From positions 248,001 to 312,000 of the forward strand of contig CADCXD010000005.1 of the NCBI GenBank assembly GCA_902806575.1: DNA of 64,000 bases, read 5' to 3'. The notes under the pieces were generated by a model. It saw nothing but the letters and a program-made list of their open reading frames with translations. It made no database searches and was not told where the DNA came from. The DNA is from Jackrogersella multiformis. Lineage: Eukaryota > Ascomycota > Sordariomycetes > Xylariales > Hypoxylaceae. Below, one piece after another: positions 12,388-24,764 of the stretch (its first letter is position 1; every line of letters begins with the position of its first letter). A program made the position numbers and the translations under genes.

Positions 12388-13649
12388 TGAATGCCTAGGT
12401 ACCTGGATCAATAGAAAGCGAGTAACGCCATATTATCATTCTACCTGGATATTGAAACCTCTGACAATAGACAAATTCTTGGGTCCCTAGGCACCCAGCG
12501 AATCGGATTCACAAGGTCTAAAACCTACAAGGCGATACAATTTCTAGAAATGGGGATGCGGCAAGTTTACGTAGGCAAATATTGGATAACTGTGATACGA
12601 CACCGTCTTACAATGGCCAAGACAATAGAATGTTTCTAGAAAAGGTCGTTCTGAGCTTGAATAGAACCGAGTCCCAATTATATAGTACAGGTCAACGTGC
12701 CCTATTACGATTAAAGTGGATGATTCGGTAGTCCCTATTGGGATAACAATGTGAAGACCAATGTGAAGACATTTCACCGACGACGGTTAATTGCTACATT
12801 TGGAGAAGAGATCAATAACTCCATAAGATTGAGATGCCTTTTACCCAATGCGTGAGCATATTGTGATAAGTATATGGAAGCTCGTGAAAGATTTCCGAAC
12901 AAGTGAGTCAGACTCGTTTCAGCTAGGTCAATATCTCGGGAGCGTGGGTCGACAGAATGGGGGTTCCTTGGGGGTTCTACGGCCAGTTTTATTTAATCGT
13001 TGCGGATTTATCATATATAGTTTGTTGGAGATGCCACGGTGATTCAGTCGCGGCTCGCTTGATAATGGCATATATAAAAAGCTTGGCGAGATATCGCTTG
13101 CACCGAGTACCTAGGTAGGTAGAGCAAACCAGGTAAGCATGATAAGCGACGATGGGGGTTCGCAGGACTGCCAGGGCCCAGACTCGGCGTTTTAAAGGCT
13201 CAAATATAAGAAAATGGTTGTAGACGTGCCCGGTTATTCGGGATCGGGGTAAAGGTAAAGTGGTAAAGTACCTAGTAAATTAATCATCTCAAAGGAGGAA
13301 ATCGCTGCGCGTCTTTACATTACCTAGGTAGAAGGCCACGAGGCGGCTAGCAAGGCTGTCTGGAGAGGAGTCGTACTGTCTTACGGACCCCTACGCTTTC
13401 GTGCATCGTAGCTTGTGAGGTCGCATCCCGCTACTGTGATATCGAACAGGGGTGTTTTTCGATCTAATGCCGTCATTTGGAGATCGACTGGTATCTTTTG
13501 GGTGATCCTTTTGGGATCTGGGGCGACAGCTCCACTATACAGAGTCCGTGTGTTTGTGACCGAAAGCAGAGACGCGCGTCCTGGGGAGGACAGACGCAAT
13601 CCCTGGTCAGCCTGTTTAATAGGTGTGTTATATCTACCTTTACTATGAG

Positions 13650-13685
13650 GTACCTACACTACCTACCTGTAGGTAGGTAGGTATG
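13650..13685. repeat. ACCTAC/GTAGGT palindromic motif cluster
   Basis: Reads AGGTACCTACACTACCTACC followed by TGTAGGTAGGTAGGTA, a back-to-back array of the dispersed 4-bp motif in inverted halves. Confidence 0.7.
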
Positions 13686-14757
13686 TCAATTCGTAGCCTC
13701 TAGTATTACGTATTATGTAGTACTACTATCTTCCAAATGTTGCGGTCTTTTCCGCATTTAGTTATACAGCTAAGTCGGCATCATGAGTTTGATTCTTGCC
13801 TAGGTAGATAACGAGTTGATTCAATCGCTAGTTCTGATACCTATACGATGAGATGCTTGTTTAAGAGGCTGCATATTCTAGGTACCTAGGTAGGTACTCA
13901 GGTTCGCCGAGACGGCAGGCTCTCGGAACCTAGAGTGATCCGAGAGCAAACCCACACAGATGACGACCAACGCTTAGAGGCGGAAGACCTTAGCTAGTGT
14001 ACTTACTACGTACCTAGGCAGGTGAATGAGTGTCTTGGGTCGGTTCAAGCCGAGATCGAAACCCTTTCTACTATGCATTACGGCGAACATATCTAGCATT
14101 ATTCAAAGTCTGGTAAATACCTAGTGTGCCTTTATTTCATGCCGTGGTGTTCGTCCGATCCCCTTGAAGAGAAGAAATCCCAATCCTCGTTTCTGGTATA
14201 GTAGGTCTAGTAATGACGAGGTAATTTTGCTGCGTGTTGTAGACCGGACTCCAGTTTCGCATGATAATGTTACATTATAATTCCTAAACGTCTTTAGCTA
14301 CGGTACTTGTGGCTGTCAGCCGCATATTTTCGAATTTGCAGGACTGCCAAGTCCTATATTTGAGGATATGCAAGAGGATATGCAAAGAGCCGAAGCAAGC
14401 AACGTAGTATGACCCAGAGGAGAGATGACTAACTGAGCAAATCACCGGACAGGAGCGGTGGGATTCGACGTTCGAAAGTGGTGGCGATACTGTCATTGGC
14501 CAGAAACACGCAAGTCTCTTGAATGGGGAGAGGGACGCGCAATCAGCCTCGACACTAAAAAGGGGAGTCTAACTAGAAACACACCACGACGCCGTAAACC
14601 CACACGTGATCGACGGCCGTCTTGCGAATATCAAATAGTTGACGAGGCTTTTGGAATTCTGGAATTTATCATCAGGCGAATATGGGCAATCAAAGGCGAT
14701 CAGGATTTCGCCTGTCGGACTAGGTATTTGGAAGTTGTATACCCTAGCTGTCTACAC

Positions 14758-14820
14758 GGGTAGGTACTGGGTAGGTACTAGGTAGGTACCTACATAGGTG
14801 GTAGAACCTACATAGGTGGT
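14758..14820. repeat. GGTAGGTACT motif array
   Basis: Three imperfect GGGTAGGTACT units, then ACCTACATAGGTGGTA twice (about 14788-14820). A dense local cluster of the dispersed motif. Confidence 0.7.
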
Positions 14821-15496
14821 AAACGAATGGAGTGAGGGGGGTGAGAGGGAATTTGCTTAAGGAATCTCTCACGTAATACCAGATGAGCGACTGAACCCAT
14901 ATGGACCAACTGACCAGTCATTTTTGAGGCTTCTATGGCTTCAATTAACGGTGACATATGCGTTCTCCCCCCCCATGTCCCATGTCCCATGTTCCATGAT
15001 GCGAAGAATCGTCGAGGCTCTGGAGATGGAAGACCTTGAGTAACCCACAGCGCGTTGAACTGCATACGGTACGACACGTGGGAATCCTATTCCACGTACA
15101 ACTCATTCGTACAATCGGGCCGGAGAATTGTCGAGTGACAATACAAGATTTAAGCTTACCGCCTTGCCGCCGTGTCGACCGACGAGTTTATCAGTGGCAC
15201 CATGGAGCTGGATCACTCCCTCCCCGGGTTACCGAAAGGTCGGTTGGCTGATGTTGGTGTCGTATCGTATTGTACCTAGGTATGTGCGAGGTATCAGCCG
15301 TGAATATGAAGGGACCTTTCACTCGAGGGTGAGGCTGAAAGATGAAGAACGTGACATTGAGGTGGAAATTCCAATGGCGACCTCGCGTTGGCTGGTCGGA
15401 TTACCGGGACCCTAGCTCTTTGTTGTTCCTATAATCGGACTAATAGTTATACTATGCAAGAATGGATGCGTTGTTGAGTAGAAGCCAACGACAGCA

Positions 15497-15540
15497 ACAC
15501 CCACACCAACATCATCACTACCACTACCACTACCACCACC
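15497..15540. repeat. trinucleotide-rich microsatellite (CCA/CTA)
   Basis: Repeats of acc, act and atc triplets, including cactaccactaccactacc. No open gene runs across it. Confidence 0.7.
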
Positions 15541-16069
15541 TGCAACCCCCGGGTAACAAAGCTAAGACTGATGCGTACGTATCGGTCAAGTCCGTTTCCA
15601 CGTAAAATATAAAAAAGGAGAATGTGTTGTGATATTAGACAAAGTATCAGTTAATTTAATTGGATGGCAATTGGATGTTGAATGACAATAACAATGATAA
15701 TGATAATTGTATGTGCTGAAACAGAAAAATCCCGGGAGGATCGAAGTCGGTAGGTAACAACCTTGGAACCTGGAATCCAAGGCCGGAAGTAGCACAATCT
15801 AGCCTAACCTTAGGGAGGCGGCAGGGCGGTACTAGGCTGCCAGGGTAGGTACAGCCCCATTAGTGGAAACTGACCAGGGCTGCCAGGTGCAGGTGCCCTG
15901 TAGGGTGCCTATCGCAGCTATGGCTTCTACGGCAGGGCCTCATTTTAGTAGTTTCAGCCACGATCAGCAAGCCACGCCTCGTCATCGCCTCCACAGATGG
16001 AGGTTACAGTCACCTCGGATGCGGAACGGAAACTGTAATAAATTGGCTTAATGCCCATGCCAACGTTAC

Positions 16070-16140
16070 CTACCCAGTACGTAGGTACCTACATATATTA
16101 GATAAGCAGGTAGGTACCTACATGTAAGTATGTAGGTATA
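16070..16140. repeat. GTAGGTACCTAC palindromes
   Basis: GTAGGTACCTACAT occurs twice within 50 bp (16081 and 16111 areas), with GTAGGTATACG following. Each is a near-perfect palindrome. Confidence 0.7.
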
Positions 16141-16148
16141 CGCATACA

Positions 16149-16180
16149 TAGCAGCCTAGCAGCCTAGCAGCCTAGCAGCC
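16149..16180. repeat. 8-bp tandem repeat, TAGCAGCC x4
   Basis: Four exact copies of tagcagcc, then taggtac. Confidence 0.85.
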
Positions 16181-16839
16181 TAGGTACAACATACACGTGT
16201 CTACCAAGATTCCTTCTAACGATAAATAGAAAATGATATACAAAAAGAAGATAACAATCGAGGTCTGCAACGCACGTATGCATAAGAAAAAAGAAGGATG
16301 GCGATGGACAAAATGAAAGGGGTCCAAACTGTGTGTCGATGTGTCGATGGGAAAATCAAGAGAGACATCTTTTTGAGAATAGGTAGTCGTTGTGACCCCA
16401 CCAAATTCGTATTAGATGATTGGCCGGATAGGTAGAGGAGACGCGCGTTCACGCTTTCTCTTCTGTGCCCTAGTGCGCTTTCTGCCGCGAGGTACAGTAC
16501 CGATAGAGGCTATTTTAGAACTCGCACTGTATTTAGGTCAGAAATGCGCCAATCAGGAGAGGCCAAAAGAGTAGCGGGCGGAGATGGCCTACGCAGCCTA
16601 CGCAAACCTTCACAAACCCTGCAGTGACCTTTTTCCCTTTTCCCATCTATCCTTCCCAGATGTTCCAATGTTCCCTCTTTTTTTCTTTTGGTCTTGGGGT
16701 TTTTCTTGGGGCCTTTTCCTTACCACATGTGTCCTGAACCCATCCCTATCCGGCCTACGAGTACGCAACGCACTTACGGTTTACATGCAACCTACCTGGG
16801 CCTAAGAAGTACCTTTGTGGTAGACAACGAATACAACCA

Positions 16840-17500
16840 ATACCTACCTAGCATACAATGATACAACGATACCACGATACAACGAATACCTACCTAGTAC
16901 CTACCCGCTCCACTGCCCAGATGCCTATCATCTTTTATCATTTCCTTCACTGACACACTACTTTCACTCCTCTCACTCCTTGCACTTCCTTGTGAACACG
17001 CCCGCATGCTTCCCCCCCACCACCTACCACCTATCAACCTTCAACCACTTTACACTTTTATCGACTTACGACTTACGGCTTACGAAAGTACCAGTAGCAG
17101 GGCAGCAGGAGTAGCAAGCCAAATTCATAATCCACATCCACAATACCTACCTCCTAGCCTTTGACCATTAACCATTAACCATTAACAACAATACTTACAA
17201 TACTTACAACCCATACCTACACCACATTCCACACCTACACCATCTTTTATACATTGCCCTACCTAATAATATTCATATCCGTCTTCATCTATCTGACCAT
17301 CTAACTACCTAACTACCTTCCTAATCTCGTCTTTCCGACTCCGACTCCAACTCCAACTTTGCCTCCTCTTCGCTGTTGTCGCCGCCTACTTGACATTGTC
17401 TCTTGCGTCTTATCGCGGCATCTCATCGACATCTTCACTTCTCTTCTCTCCAGGTAGTCGACGTTGACCAAGTCCGTCTTCCGCTCTTTTTCCCTCTTCT
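16840..17500 (+). promoter_or_regulatory. pyrimidine-rich leader upstream of the N-glycanase gene
   Basis: From about 16840 to 17500 the + strand is strongly C/T/A-biased and G-poor, with short internal repeats (accattaacc three times near 17163-17190; aatacttac twice near 17192-17210). Such CT-rich tracts are common in core promoters and 5' UTRs of filamentous fungi. An intron-like CAG|GTAG junction lies near 17450. The next gene on + starts at 17928. The promoter role is inferred from composition only. Confidence 0.45.
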
Positions 17501-17927
17501 ACCTCGATCCTCAGTTTCGACTGCGCGACACCGAAAGAGGGGGTCATATATTTTGTGTATAGGATTACGATTACCCAACGAATAAATAGACGAAGGAGGA
17601 TACACTACACTACAGTACTACGACGTAATAGAGGAAACGACACACGAATGATAGACACAGATGATTATGGAGGATTGATTGACTGCCGCTACCGACCTGT
17701 CTTGCTCGACGAAACAACCCCCCTTGCTCTCTGGTGGCGATCGAGTCTTGTGATAAAGGGGGTGGTCTAATCTCGGTTCGGGTCTTAATAAAACAGCATC
17801 TACCCGACTGACGATTAGTCGGCTCGATATCTATCGTAAGAATCTATATCTTGTAAAAAATTAACAACTCCGCCTCTTCGATCTCGAACATTTCCCGTCT
17901 TTTGACGGTTAGACGAACGGCGACATA

Positions 17928-19453
17928 ATGGCTGGTCGCAGCGAAGGCCCCAGCGGTGGTGACCGGGACGACTACGGAGAGGAATGGGCACGGGATCTAC
18001 GAATTCAATTTGAGCAGCTTTTGAGAACGAAACGATTAACCGAAATCGAACAATCGCGATCGGTTCGCTCGCGCATCGACTCTCCAGGTCCCCGGCCACA
18101 GCTCTCCTCGGCCAACCTTCGGGCACATTCGGCGGCGCAGTCTGGTAGTAGTAGCAGTAGACCGTCATCATCATACAGCCATGGCCAGGGTCATGGCTCT
18201 CCCGCGTTACCACCCTCATATTCCTCGTTACGCAATCTACCCAAGATTCCAACGCCACCCGCTCCGCATGACAGAGATTCGCAACAGTTTCGTAGCTTAC
18301 TTGTGTCGCTGTCGTTGACGCCGACGAAGTTCGAGAATCCCGGACTGCTCGACGAAGCCCTCCAGGTAATTCCGCTAGATAGAATATACAGCGAGGCAGA
18401 AGAAGAATCTCAGGTGTTGGAAGCCTCGGCGGCTAGTATGGGTGATGGTAGAAAGCCAGAATGGGGCTACCAAGATTGCGTAGTTCGGGCGTTATTGAGG
18501 TGAGCAGAGTTCCGGATTAAATCCCCCCAATCCTACCCTGATCCCGCTTTCTAACATGCCGTCCCAATTCTAGATGGTTCAAGCGATCATTCTTCACATG
18601 GGTTAACAATCCCGCGTGTCCCGTCTGCCTGTCACCAACCGTCGCGAGAGGTAGAACGCAACCGACACCCGAAGAAAGCGCCTACGGAGCGTTACGTGTC
18701 GAACTATACGAGTGCTCTAACCAGTCATGCCGGGCCTACGAACGGTTTCCGCGGTACAGCGACGTCTGGCGACTATTACAGACGAGACGCGGACGATGCG
18801 GCGAGTGGGCCAACTGCTTTAGCATGCTTTGTCGCGCCGTCGGTGGTCGTGTGCGCTGGGTATGGAATGCCGAAGACCACGTGTGGACCGAGGTCTACTC
18901 GGAGCACAACAAACGATGGATCCACGTAGACGCGTGCGAGGAGGCATGGGATAACCCGCGCCTCTACACGGATGGCTGGGGTAAGCAGATGTCATACTGT
19001 GTCGCCTTCAGTATCGATGGCGCGACCGACGTAACCCGCCGATATGTGCGCAAGAGCGAGCATGCGCTTGAGAGGAACAAGTGCCCGGAAGAGGTTATGC
19101 TCTACATAATGCAGGAGATCAAGGATCTGCGGCGCGCCAACATGAGCAAGGATGAGCGATTCCGATTAGAGAAGGAGGACTCGAGGGAGGATCGCGAGCT
19201 CCGAGGCTACGTCGTCGCTTCCATCACACAGGCGGTGACACGCATGGTTCCAGGCCCTTCGAGTTCCGCACCTACACCTCCTAATAAGCCTCCCGCTTCT
19301 GCTTCCGCTTCCTCTCCTTCTAACGACGATCAAAAGCTGCCTGCTGAGCAGCCCGGCCGACAGAGCGGTAACGCAGAGTGGGTTTCCGCCCGTGGAGAGA
19401 ACGGTCGACGGAATCAGCAATTCCGAGATCCAAGAGATCCGCCACGACAATGA
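17928..19453 (+). CDS. png1: cytosolic peptide:N-glycanase (PNGase), transglutaminase-like
   Basis: PNGase removes N-glycans from misfolded glycoproteins exported from the ER, upstream of the proteasome. The model has two exons with a 74-nt intron (18500..18573, GTGAGC to CTAG), which joins ALLR to WFKRSFFTWVNNP. Product 483 aa. The zinc site is CPVC (206-209) with CSNQSC (238-243). The transglutaminase core has the full triad: Cys266 in RRGRCGEW, His293 in EDHVWTEV and Asp310 in IHVDACE. It continues with LYTDGWGKQMSYCVAF, as in yeast and human enzymes. The N-terminal 120 residues are Ser/Pro-rich, and the tail after ~390 is low complexity. No PUB domain is seen, as in other fungi. Neurospora PNG1 was reported to lack deglycosylating activity; here all three catalytic residues are present. 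Start taken at the first ATG of the frame. Confidence 0.95.
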
Positions 19454-20532
19454 ACAATACGCCTTACGAACAAGATGCTCCCGAGCTCTCGAGTCCACAC
19501 CTACCAACCCTTTACGCACGCCGTACACTAATTAGACGTACCGGATTATATACCCTAGCATTTAGCATATCGGCCGGACACTCATCTGACTTCAGTCCTT
19601 CAAGACCACGACGGACGACGCATTACTGATTCTCATTTGTCTAATACTATTTCTACCGCAAACGAGTCACGCCAACCCATGTGTTCGCTTGCGCTCTGTA
19701 CCTATCTTACGAATCTGACTATCCCTACGACTCCAGCATACGTCGTTCTTCTTTGTGGCCCGCATTCTGAAACTCTGGAATAAGATCGCCGGCGTAACGG
19801 ACCTATTTGGTTTGGATAGCATTATACATATTGTCTTTTATTTTTATCTTTACAACCTTAGGGAAAGGGGGTGCGGAGAACATGGGATTCTCCTTGTCCT
19901 GGTGTTCAGGTTAAATGCATGATTGGATTGAATGGAAACGGGTTGACGAAAGACGATGGCCATGCCCGGTCTGGGGGCGTGGGAATCTTGTGTACTATCA
20001 AAAGGGGATTTGCGTAACCTGGCAAGGTACAAAGCAGGTCAGACCTGAACGGAGTCCCCGTCGACTTTTTCTACGGCCAGCGGATGGTCAAAGTCATGTT
20101 ATGCATATGTGCCGTGTTAGAAGCATCAGCAAAGTTCATAATAGACTCTTACCGTTGGTGCACTTTTCAAAATCCGATTGGCCTCCATCACTTCCCGTCC
20201 CAAAGCGAGGTGTCGCGATGGCGCTGCTTACTATACTTCTTCTTCACGTTGCATCGTAACGGTCCTACGTGTCGCCAGCGACGCGGTCTTAGGTCCTCTG
20301 GGCTGCTACCTACTCCCGGGCGGCAGACTCGACGAGCGCAGACCTATGGTTGGTAGCTGACTGCCTGGTACCTACGGTGCTTGGCTACCCGGAATACTTG
20401 ATACGAAGCGTCGTATTGCCAAGACGGCCCCCTATGTGCTATGTGGCACAGACGCTGGGGCGTGTAGGCGGGTTATCGGGGTAGCGGGGTACCCCTTTTT
20501 TTTTAATAGCGTTTTTGCTTTTGCTTAACGCG

Positions 20533-20572
<40 letters not shown>

Positions 20573-21724
20573 TTGTATTATATAAATACCTACCTATTTA
20601 TGACTAAGGCTATAACGTTACCTAACCTAGGTTAAGTGGTTCTGGTAACGCTTTATAGCGCGTTTGAAGATCTTCTAGCTCTTCTGCGTGGCTTAAGGGG
20701 ATCGTAGATGCTTACCTAGCTTCGAGTCGCACTAGAGTGAATGGGGCTGGGGGGGATCTATAAGAAAAGGAGGCTTAGTTCCCTTGGTGCCTTGTCAGAT
20801 CATGGCGTTAATGCTATAGTTTTCTTGAGAATAACTACGTCAGTGGAAACAGTTCAGGTCAGGTTGTCGAGATTTATGAATTAACTGCTGTTCTTTTCGA
20901 CCCGAATTAACGATACCTAGGCATCGATACCTAAGCACCTAGGTACTTGTTAATAAAGAAGTTAAACGTTGAAATTACTTATTTATAGGGCAATAAGGTG
21001 CTTTGTGTAACTATAGGTATAAGGTACATGTTTAGGTAGGTTGGAAAGCCTCACTTTTTATCAACGAGTAACTGGTTCAAATTTGTAATGAAGAAAAGTA
21101 ACTTCAACCAAGGGAGAGATTTAGCTACCTAGCCAATTCATTATCGAGTGTTTGGAACATTTTCATGTCATTATTTTCAAGAATTAGTGCTGACGAGTAG
21201 AATAGCGTCAGATTAAATGCAGACCGTACTAAGTATGCAATATATGCACTATATTACACTATATATCTGGTATCCCTTCATCAGTTAAATCATATATAAG
21301 TTACCTGAACAAGTACATTAAAAGATATGAAATTTACAGTGCAATTAATACTGTTTACACATCAGCACCCAGTTGTATGCCCATGTACTTAATAGAAGAT
21401 TGTGCACTTCGCGAGATGAACAGACTATGATTTTCATGTTAAGAAACCAATAATAGGTATGTGTGGCAAAAACAGACGCATCAAAATAACGCGGTTAATA
21501 TTCACGGAGGGTACTTATCTAGGCAACAGTCCGGGCTACTGACATATCATTTTTCCTTTTCCTTTTCAGCCTCCTACTGAATTACCCCCCAGTGTCAGCT
21601 GTTTCTCTTTTCCTCTCTACTATTCACCTCTGAAAAAATAGTCGTCTCGATCTCTAAAATTCTATATTTGAATTTCTCATTCCCAAATCCAGGTTCCAAC
21701 GTTCACCTGGACGGCGCTGACACG
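19454..21724. other. gene-free spacer
   Basis: About 2.3 kb downstream of the N-glycanase gene. The first ~400 bp are probably its 3' UTR. It contains a GT/GTAT microsatellite (20534-20572) and CCTAGG-type motifs near 20920-20945. Small ORFs at 19850-20360 overlap each other in several frames and show no family feature. Confidence 0.45.
20534..20572. repeat. (GT)n(GTAT)n microsatellite
   Basis: About eleven TG dinucleotides followed by four GTAT tetranucleotides. Confidence 0.9.
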
Positions 21725-22702
21725 ATGAACACCAATAACTCGGTGGACAGCAACAACACAATGGACGAATCTTCGGAAAAACATCCTCGGAAGCATTCCA
21801 TAAAGGAGTAGGTTGCCTGCCCTTATACCTAGCATTATAAAGGATTGTGTACATAGAAGTCTTCCATGGATTTTGCTGACGTGCCTATACATAAGCATAA
21901 TGTTGTCTGAACAGTTCAAATTTTTGGTCGGCCCGCATCTTAAGGAGTATTCCATACACAAAGACGCGTTTGCCACCATCTCGCCCGTCCTCAAAGTCCT
22001 GGTGATGGAACCGCAGAACGGTGGTGTTGCTATTTGGGCCGACGTCGAAGAGGGCATCTTCCTGAACCTATGCGAGTACGCCTATACTCTGAACCTGAGG
22101 TCACCAGTTCCCTCCCGCTACTGCCCTACCGACCGCAAGGCGAGGCTGCTGAGATCTATGGCCCTAATATCAAACGAGAGTCGCTTTATATTGCCAATGT
22201 CGACATTATTAAGCCACATTCCCCAACTTCTAAATTCATCGACAAGTACACCGAGTGTGCCGGAATGGATAGTCCATGCTGCTCGGAGCCCATTAATCAG
22301 AACTTGGACATCACCGAGTACTTCCTGCGCCACGCCAAGATGTACGCTATGGGTGAAAAATACCGTTCGAAAGGTCTACGAGACATGGCGGCCCACATGT
22401 TAGCTCATGGTCTCTTGGACTTCATGGATACCTGGGACGCCATCCCGGCCATCGTGAAGTTGGTCCGATACATCTACGACAACATCACAGAAAATAATGA
22501 CCTTAGGGTACTAGTTTCGTCCTACGTCGCTTTCAAAAGCGAAGACCTCTTCCTACACCCCGATATGGCTAATCTTCATGGAGCCTATCCAGGTTTCATC
22601 TATGATACATTCATGAAAACCTTAGACCACAACCGTTACCAATCCCGGTGTCTTAAACAACTGGCTGACAAGTCGAAAAAGCGAAAGCAACATCCCTCGT
22701 GA
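21725..22702 (+). CDS. BTB/POZ domain protein, with an unresolved frame change
   Basis: BTB domains mediate dimerisation, often as CUL3 adaptors. Exon 1 (21725..21807) encodes MNTNNSVDSNN..HSIK. A GTAGGT..CTGAC..TAAG intron (21808..21895) leads into IMLSEQFKFLVGPHLKEYSI, then HKDAF..SPVLKVLV and WADVEEGIFLNLCEYAYT, the classic fungal BTB pattern. After about 22106 the frame must change to reach the 3' part (IYGPNIKRES to stop at 22702), which carries TEYFLRHAKMYAMGEKY and LRDMAAHML, the usual BACK-like continuation. The only junction that fits is a 47-nt intron 22107..22153 (GTTCCC to GAG), whose donor is weak; it would give 280 aa. Otherwise the gene carries a real or sequencing frameshift. 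The C-terminus ends KSKKRKQHPS, NLS-like. Confidence 0.72.
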
Positions 22703-23050
22703 ACTTGAAGATAGTACTGCAGCCGGCAGAGATGCAACATCGCGCATACGGCTGAAGATTTGTGGTTCTAGGGATAGTAGCTGATGGAGCAATTACGAAT
22801 GAATGAGAGAGCATGGCGTGCAAGAAGTAGGACTGGAGGCGAGTAGCATACTAAATATGCTAATCTGGACGGAATACTGGCTACGGATACCTTCTGGATT
22901 CAACAGACTTGGCTTCATGATTTTCTTTTGATACGAACCAAATTGATTGTTTTCTAAAAATACCCAACGCTCATACGTGAATTGATCGCTAAATGACTAA
23001 TAGTAATAAAAGAGTGACCCCGTAGTATGCTAAACTAGAATCAGAGTCCG
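22703..23050. other. short convergent spacer
   Basis: 348 bp between the ends of two converging genes; presumably both 3' UTRs. Nothing else seen. Confidence 0.5.
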
Positions 23051-24764
23051 TCAACCGTCCTTCACAAGGTCAAACCAAATCAACTGCTTCAACACCGCCT
23101 CAAAATCCACGCCCATTCTAACCGCTCGCCCGCTCTCGTCGAACACAAACTCAGCCCGCAACGCTTCATGAGCGCCATCATACACGTTAACCAAGTGCGC
23201 GGTGTACTTCCTCTGATTGGAGACGTGTTCAAACGTCATATTAAACTTAAACAAGCGGTCCGAGCCGTCGATGAACAGCTTTTCGTCTTTGACCTCCACG
23301 GTCATCGTATGGTACCCGGGGTTCCAGTAGCTGCCTACGTAGGCGCTCAAGGGCGTCGTTTGAGGCCGGGGTTTTTTCTCGGCTTGTGGCTTTTTAGCTT
23401 TGGCCTGTGGTGTGTCTTTCGATACTGTCTGGTCCTGTGATTCTTCGTGCTTTGGTCCATCAGGTTGGTTGTCCGGTTTGCTCTCGTTCTCGGGTGGATA
23501 TTTGATTTGATCTGAAGACTGATCTTTATGACGAACAGGGATGTTTCCCTTAACAGCTTTAGGTGTTCTCTTGACCTTGTTCTTACTGCTCAACGGACGT
23601 CCCACCTGCGGCACCTTTAACACCGCATTTATCAGCTGCCGGCATAGAGCTGTTGAAACGTCATTCGCCCCTTCCGAGTTTCCCATGACGACGCCGCCAA
23701 AGTTCAACTCGGGGAGGAAGAAGAAACGGCTCCCGGCCCCGACGTCGCAGCCGTCGTGACCTACGACCATGTAGCCTCGGCACCAGTATACCTCGATTCC
23801 CGCGGCGTATATAACCGGGGACGTAAAAGCCTTTAGTCTCCTCCCGCCTGGATCCGTGATGGTCCGTAACCGCACAAGACCCTGGTACACCTTCTCGCTG
23901 ATGGGACCCTCGCGATAGATGAACGCCTTGACCCATTTGATCAAGTCGTTCGCGCTTGTGACGATCAAGCCCGCCCCTTGAGCCTCTATGGCGTCTATAT
24001 AAGGGAAGTCGCGATAGGCCGAGTCGTCCTTGATCCACGCGTAGCCCCTGGCGATGCGGTCACCGAAACCCTTCGCTTCCGCGGTCGAAGGCTGGAGACT
24101 TGTAGAATCCATGCGGAGCGGCCGGAACAAGCGCTCTTCTAGAAAGTCGGAAAATCTCTGGTGCGTCTTCGCTTCGACTAGGTGTGTGGCTACGGTGAAC
24201 ATAATGTTGCTGTATGAAAACCTCGCTCTTAAGGGGAAAGCTACGGGTAGGTTCCGCAGATTCCTCGTGACGGACCGCGCGTCATCTGATCTCGTATATG
24301 ACAGGTCATGCCTAAGCCTCGTTAGCAGTTGGACCAGATTTGTGTGATATGAAGCATATTACCTACCTAGACAAGCCAGTTTTATGGCTCAAAATATCAT
24401 TGACGGTAATGCCCTCGGTGTACTCAGCACTAGGCATCACGAAGTCATCGGGTAGTAAGCTCGACATGGTCGCTTCGTACTGCACCTCGGGATAATTCTT
24501 ATTGTCCTCGACGAGCAGCCCGACACATGCCGCGGTGAAGGACTTGGAGCACGATGCGATGTCGAACAGTGTATCCGCCGTACACGGCTTCGGCGGCTCT
24601 AGGCAGGCGTTTCCATAACCTTTGGAGGCAACCTCGCCGTCTTGAATGACGGCGGCGGAGAGACCAGGTACATGGTGCTGGGCCATGAGGTACCGGACCT
24701 GAGAGGAGAAAGAGTCTGAGTGGAAAAATTCCATTTTCGATAATAAGCTATCAACGATCAACAA
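23051..24764 (-). CDS. class C beta-lactamase-like serine hydrolase
   Basis: Fungal members of this family are mostly esterases or peptidases of unknown substrate. Two exons: 24764..24367 and 24311..23051. The 55-nt intron 24312..24366 has its donor in TCTAG|GTAGGTAAT, a CTAAC branch and a TTAG acceptor, and joins HKTGLS to RHDLSY, the family's conserved HxTGLxRHD block. The nucleophile motif is S71-C-S-K74 in DIASCSKSFT. The second motif is Y166-S-N in FSYSNIMF, and a late HDG (VVGHDGCDVG) fits the third. A Lys/Pro/Gln-rich linker (about residues 340-405) precedes a C-terminal beta-rich lobe (SAYVGSYWNPGYHTMTVEV), as in fungal homologues. The start is uncertain: Met11 (24734, MEFFHSDSF) fits the family better, giving 542 aa instead of 552. 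No signal peptide is evident, so probably intracellular. Confidence 0.92.

Larger units (their letters stand above)
11249..16839. other. gene desert right of the retrotransposon
   Basis: Roughly 5.6 kb with normal base composition but no gene I can support. Frames are short and show no family motif or splice-consistent extension. It holds many ACCTAGGT-type palindromes, short tandem repeats (16149-16180), a CCA/CTA microsatellite (15497-15540) and a nested inverted repeat (12300-12387), listed separately. The ORFs between 14458 and 15415 were examined and look fortuitous. Confidence 0.45.

Noticed and set aside
16149..16180. CRISPR-like short array
   Set aside because: Units are 8 bp and contiguous without spacers; a simple tandem repeat in a eukaryotic genome.
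17815..18258. 147-codon minus ORF over the start of png1
   Set aside because: Overlaps the well-supported N-glycanase exon and has no recognisable feature.
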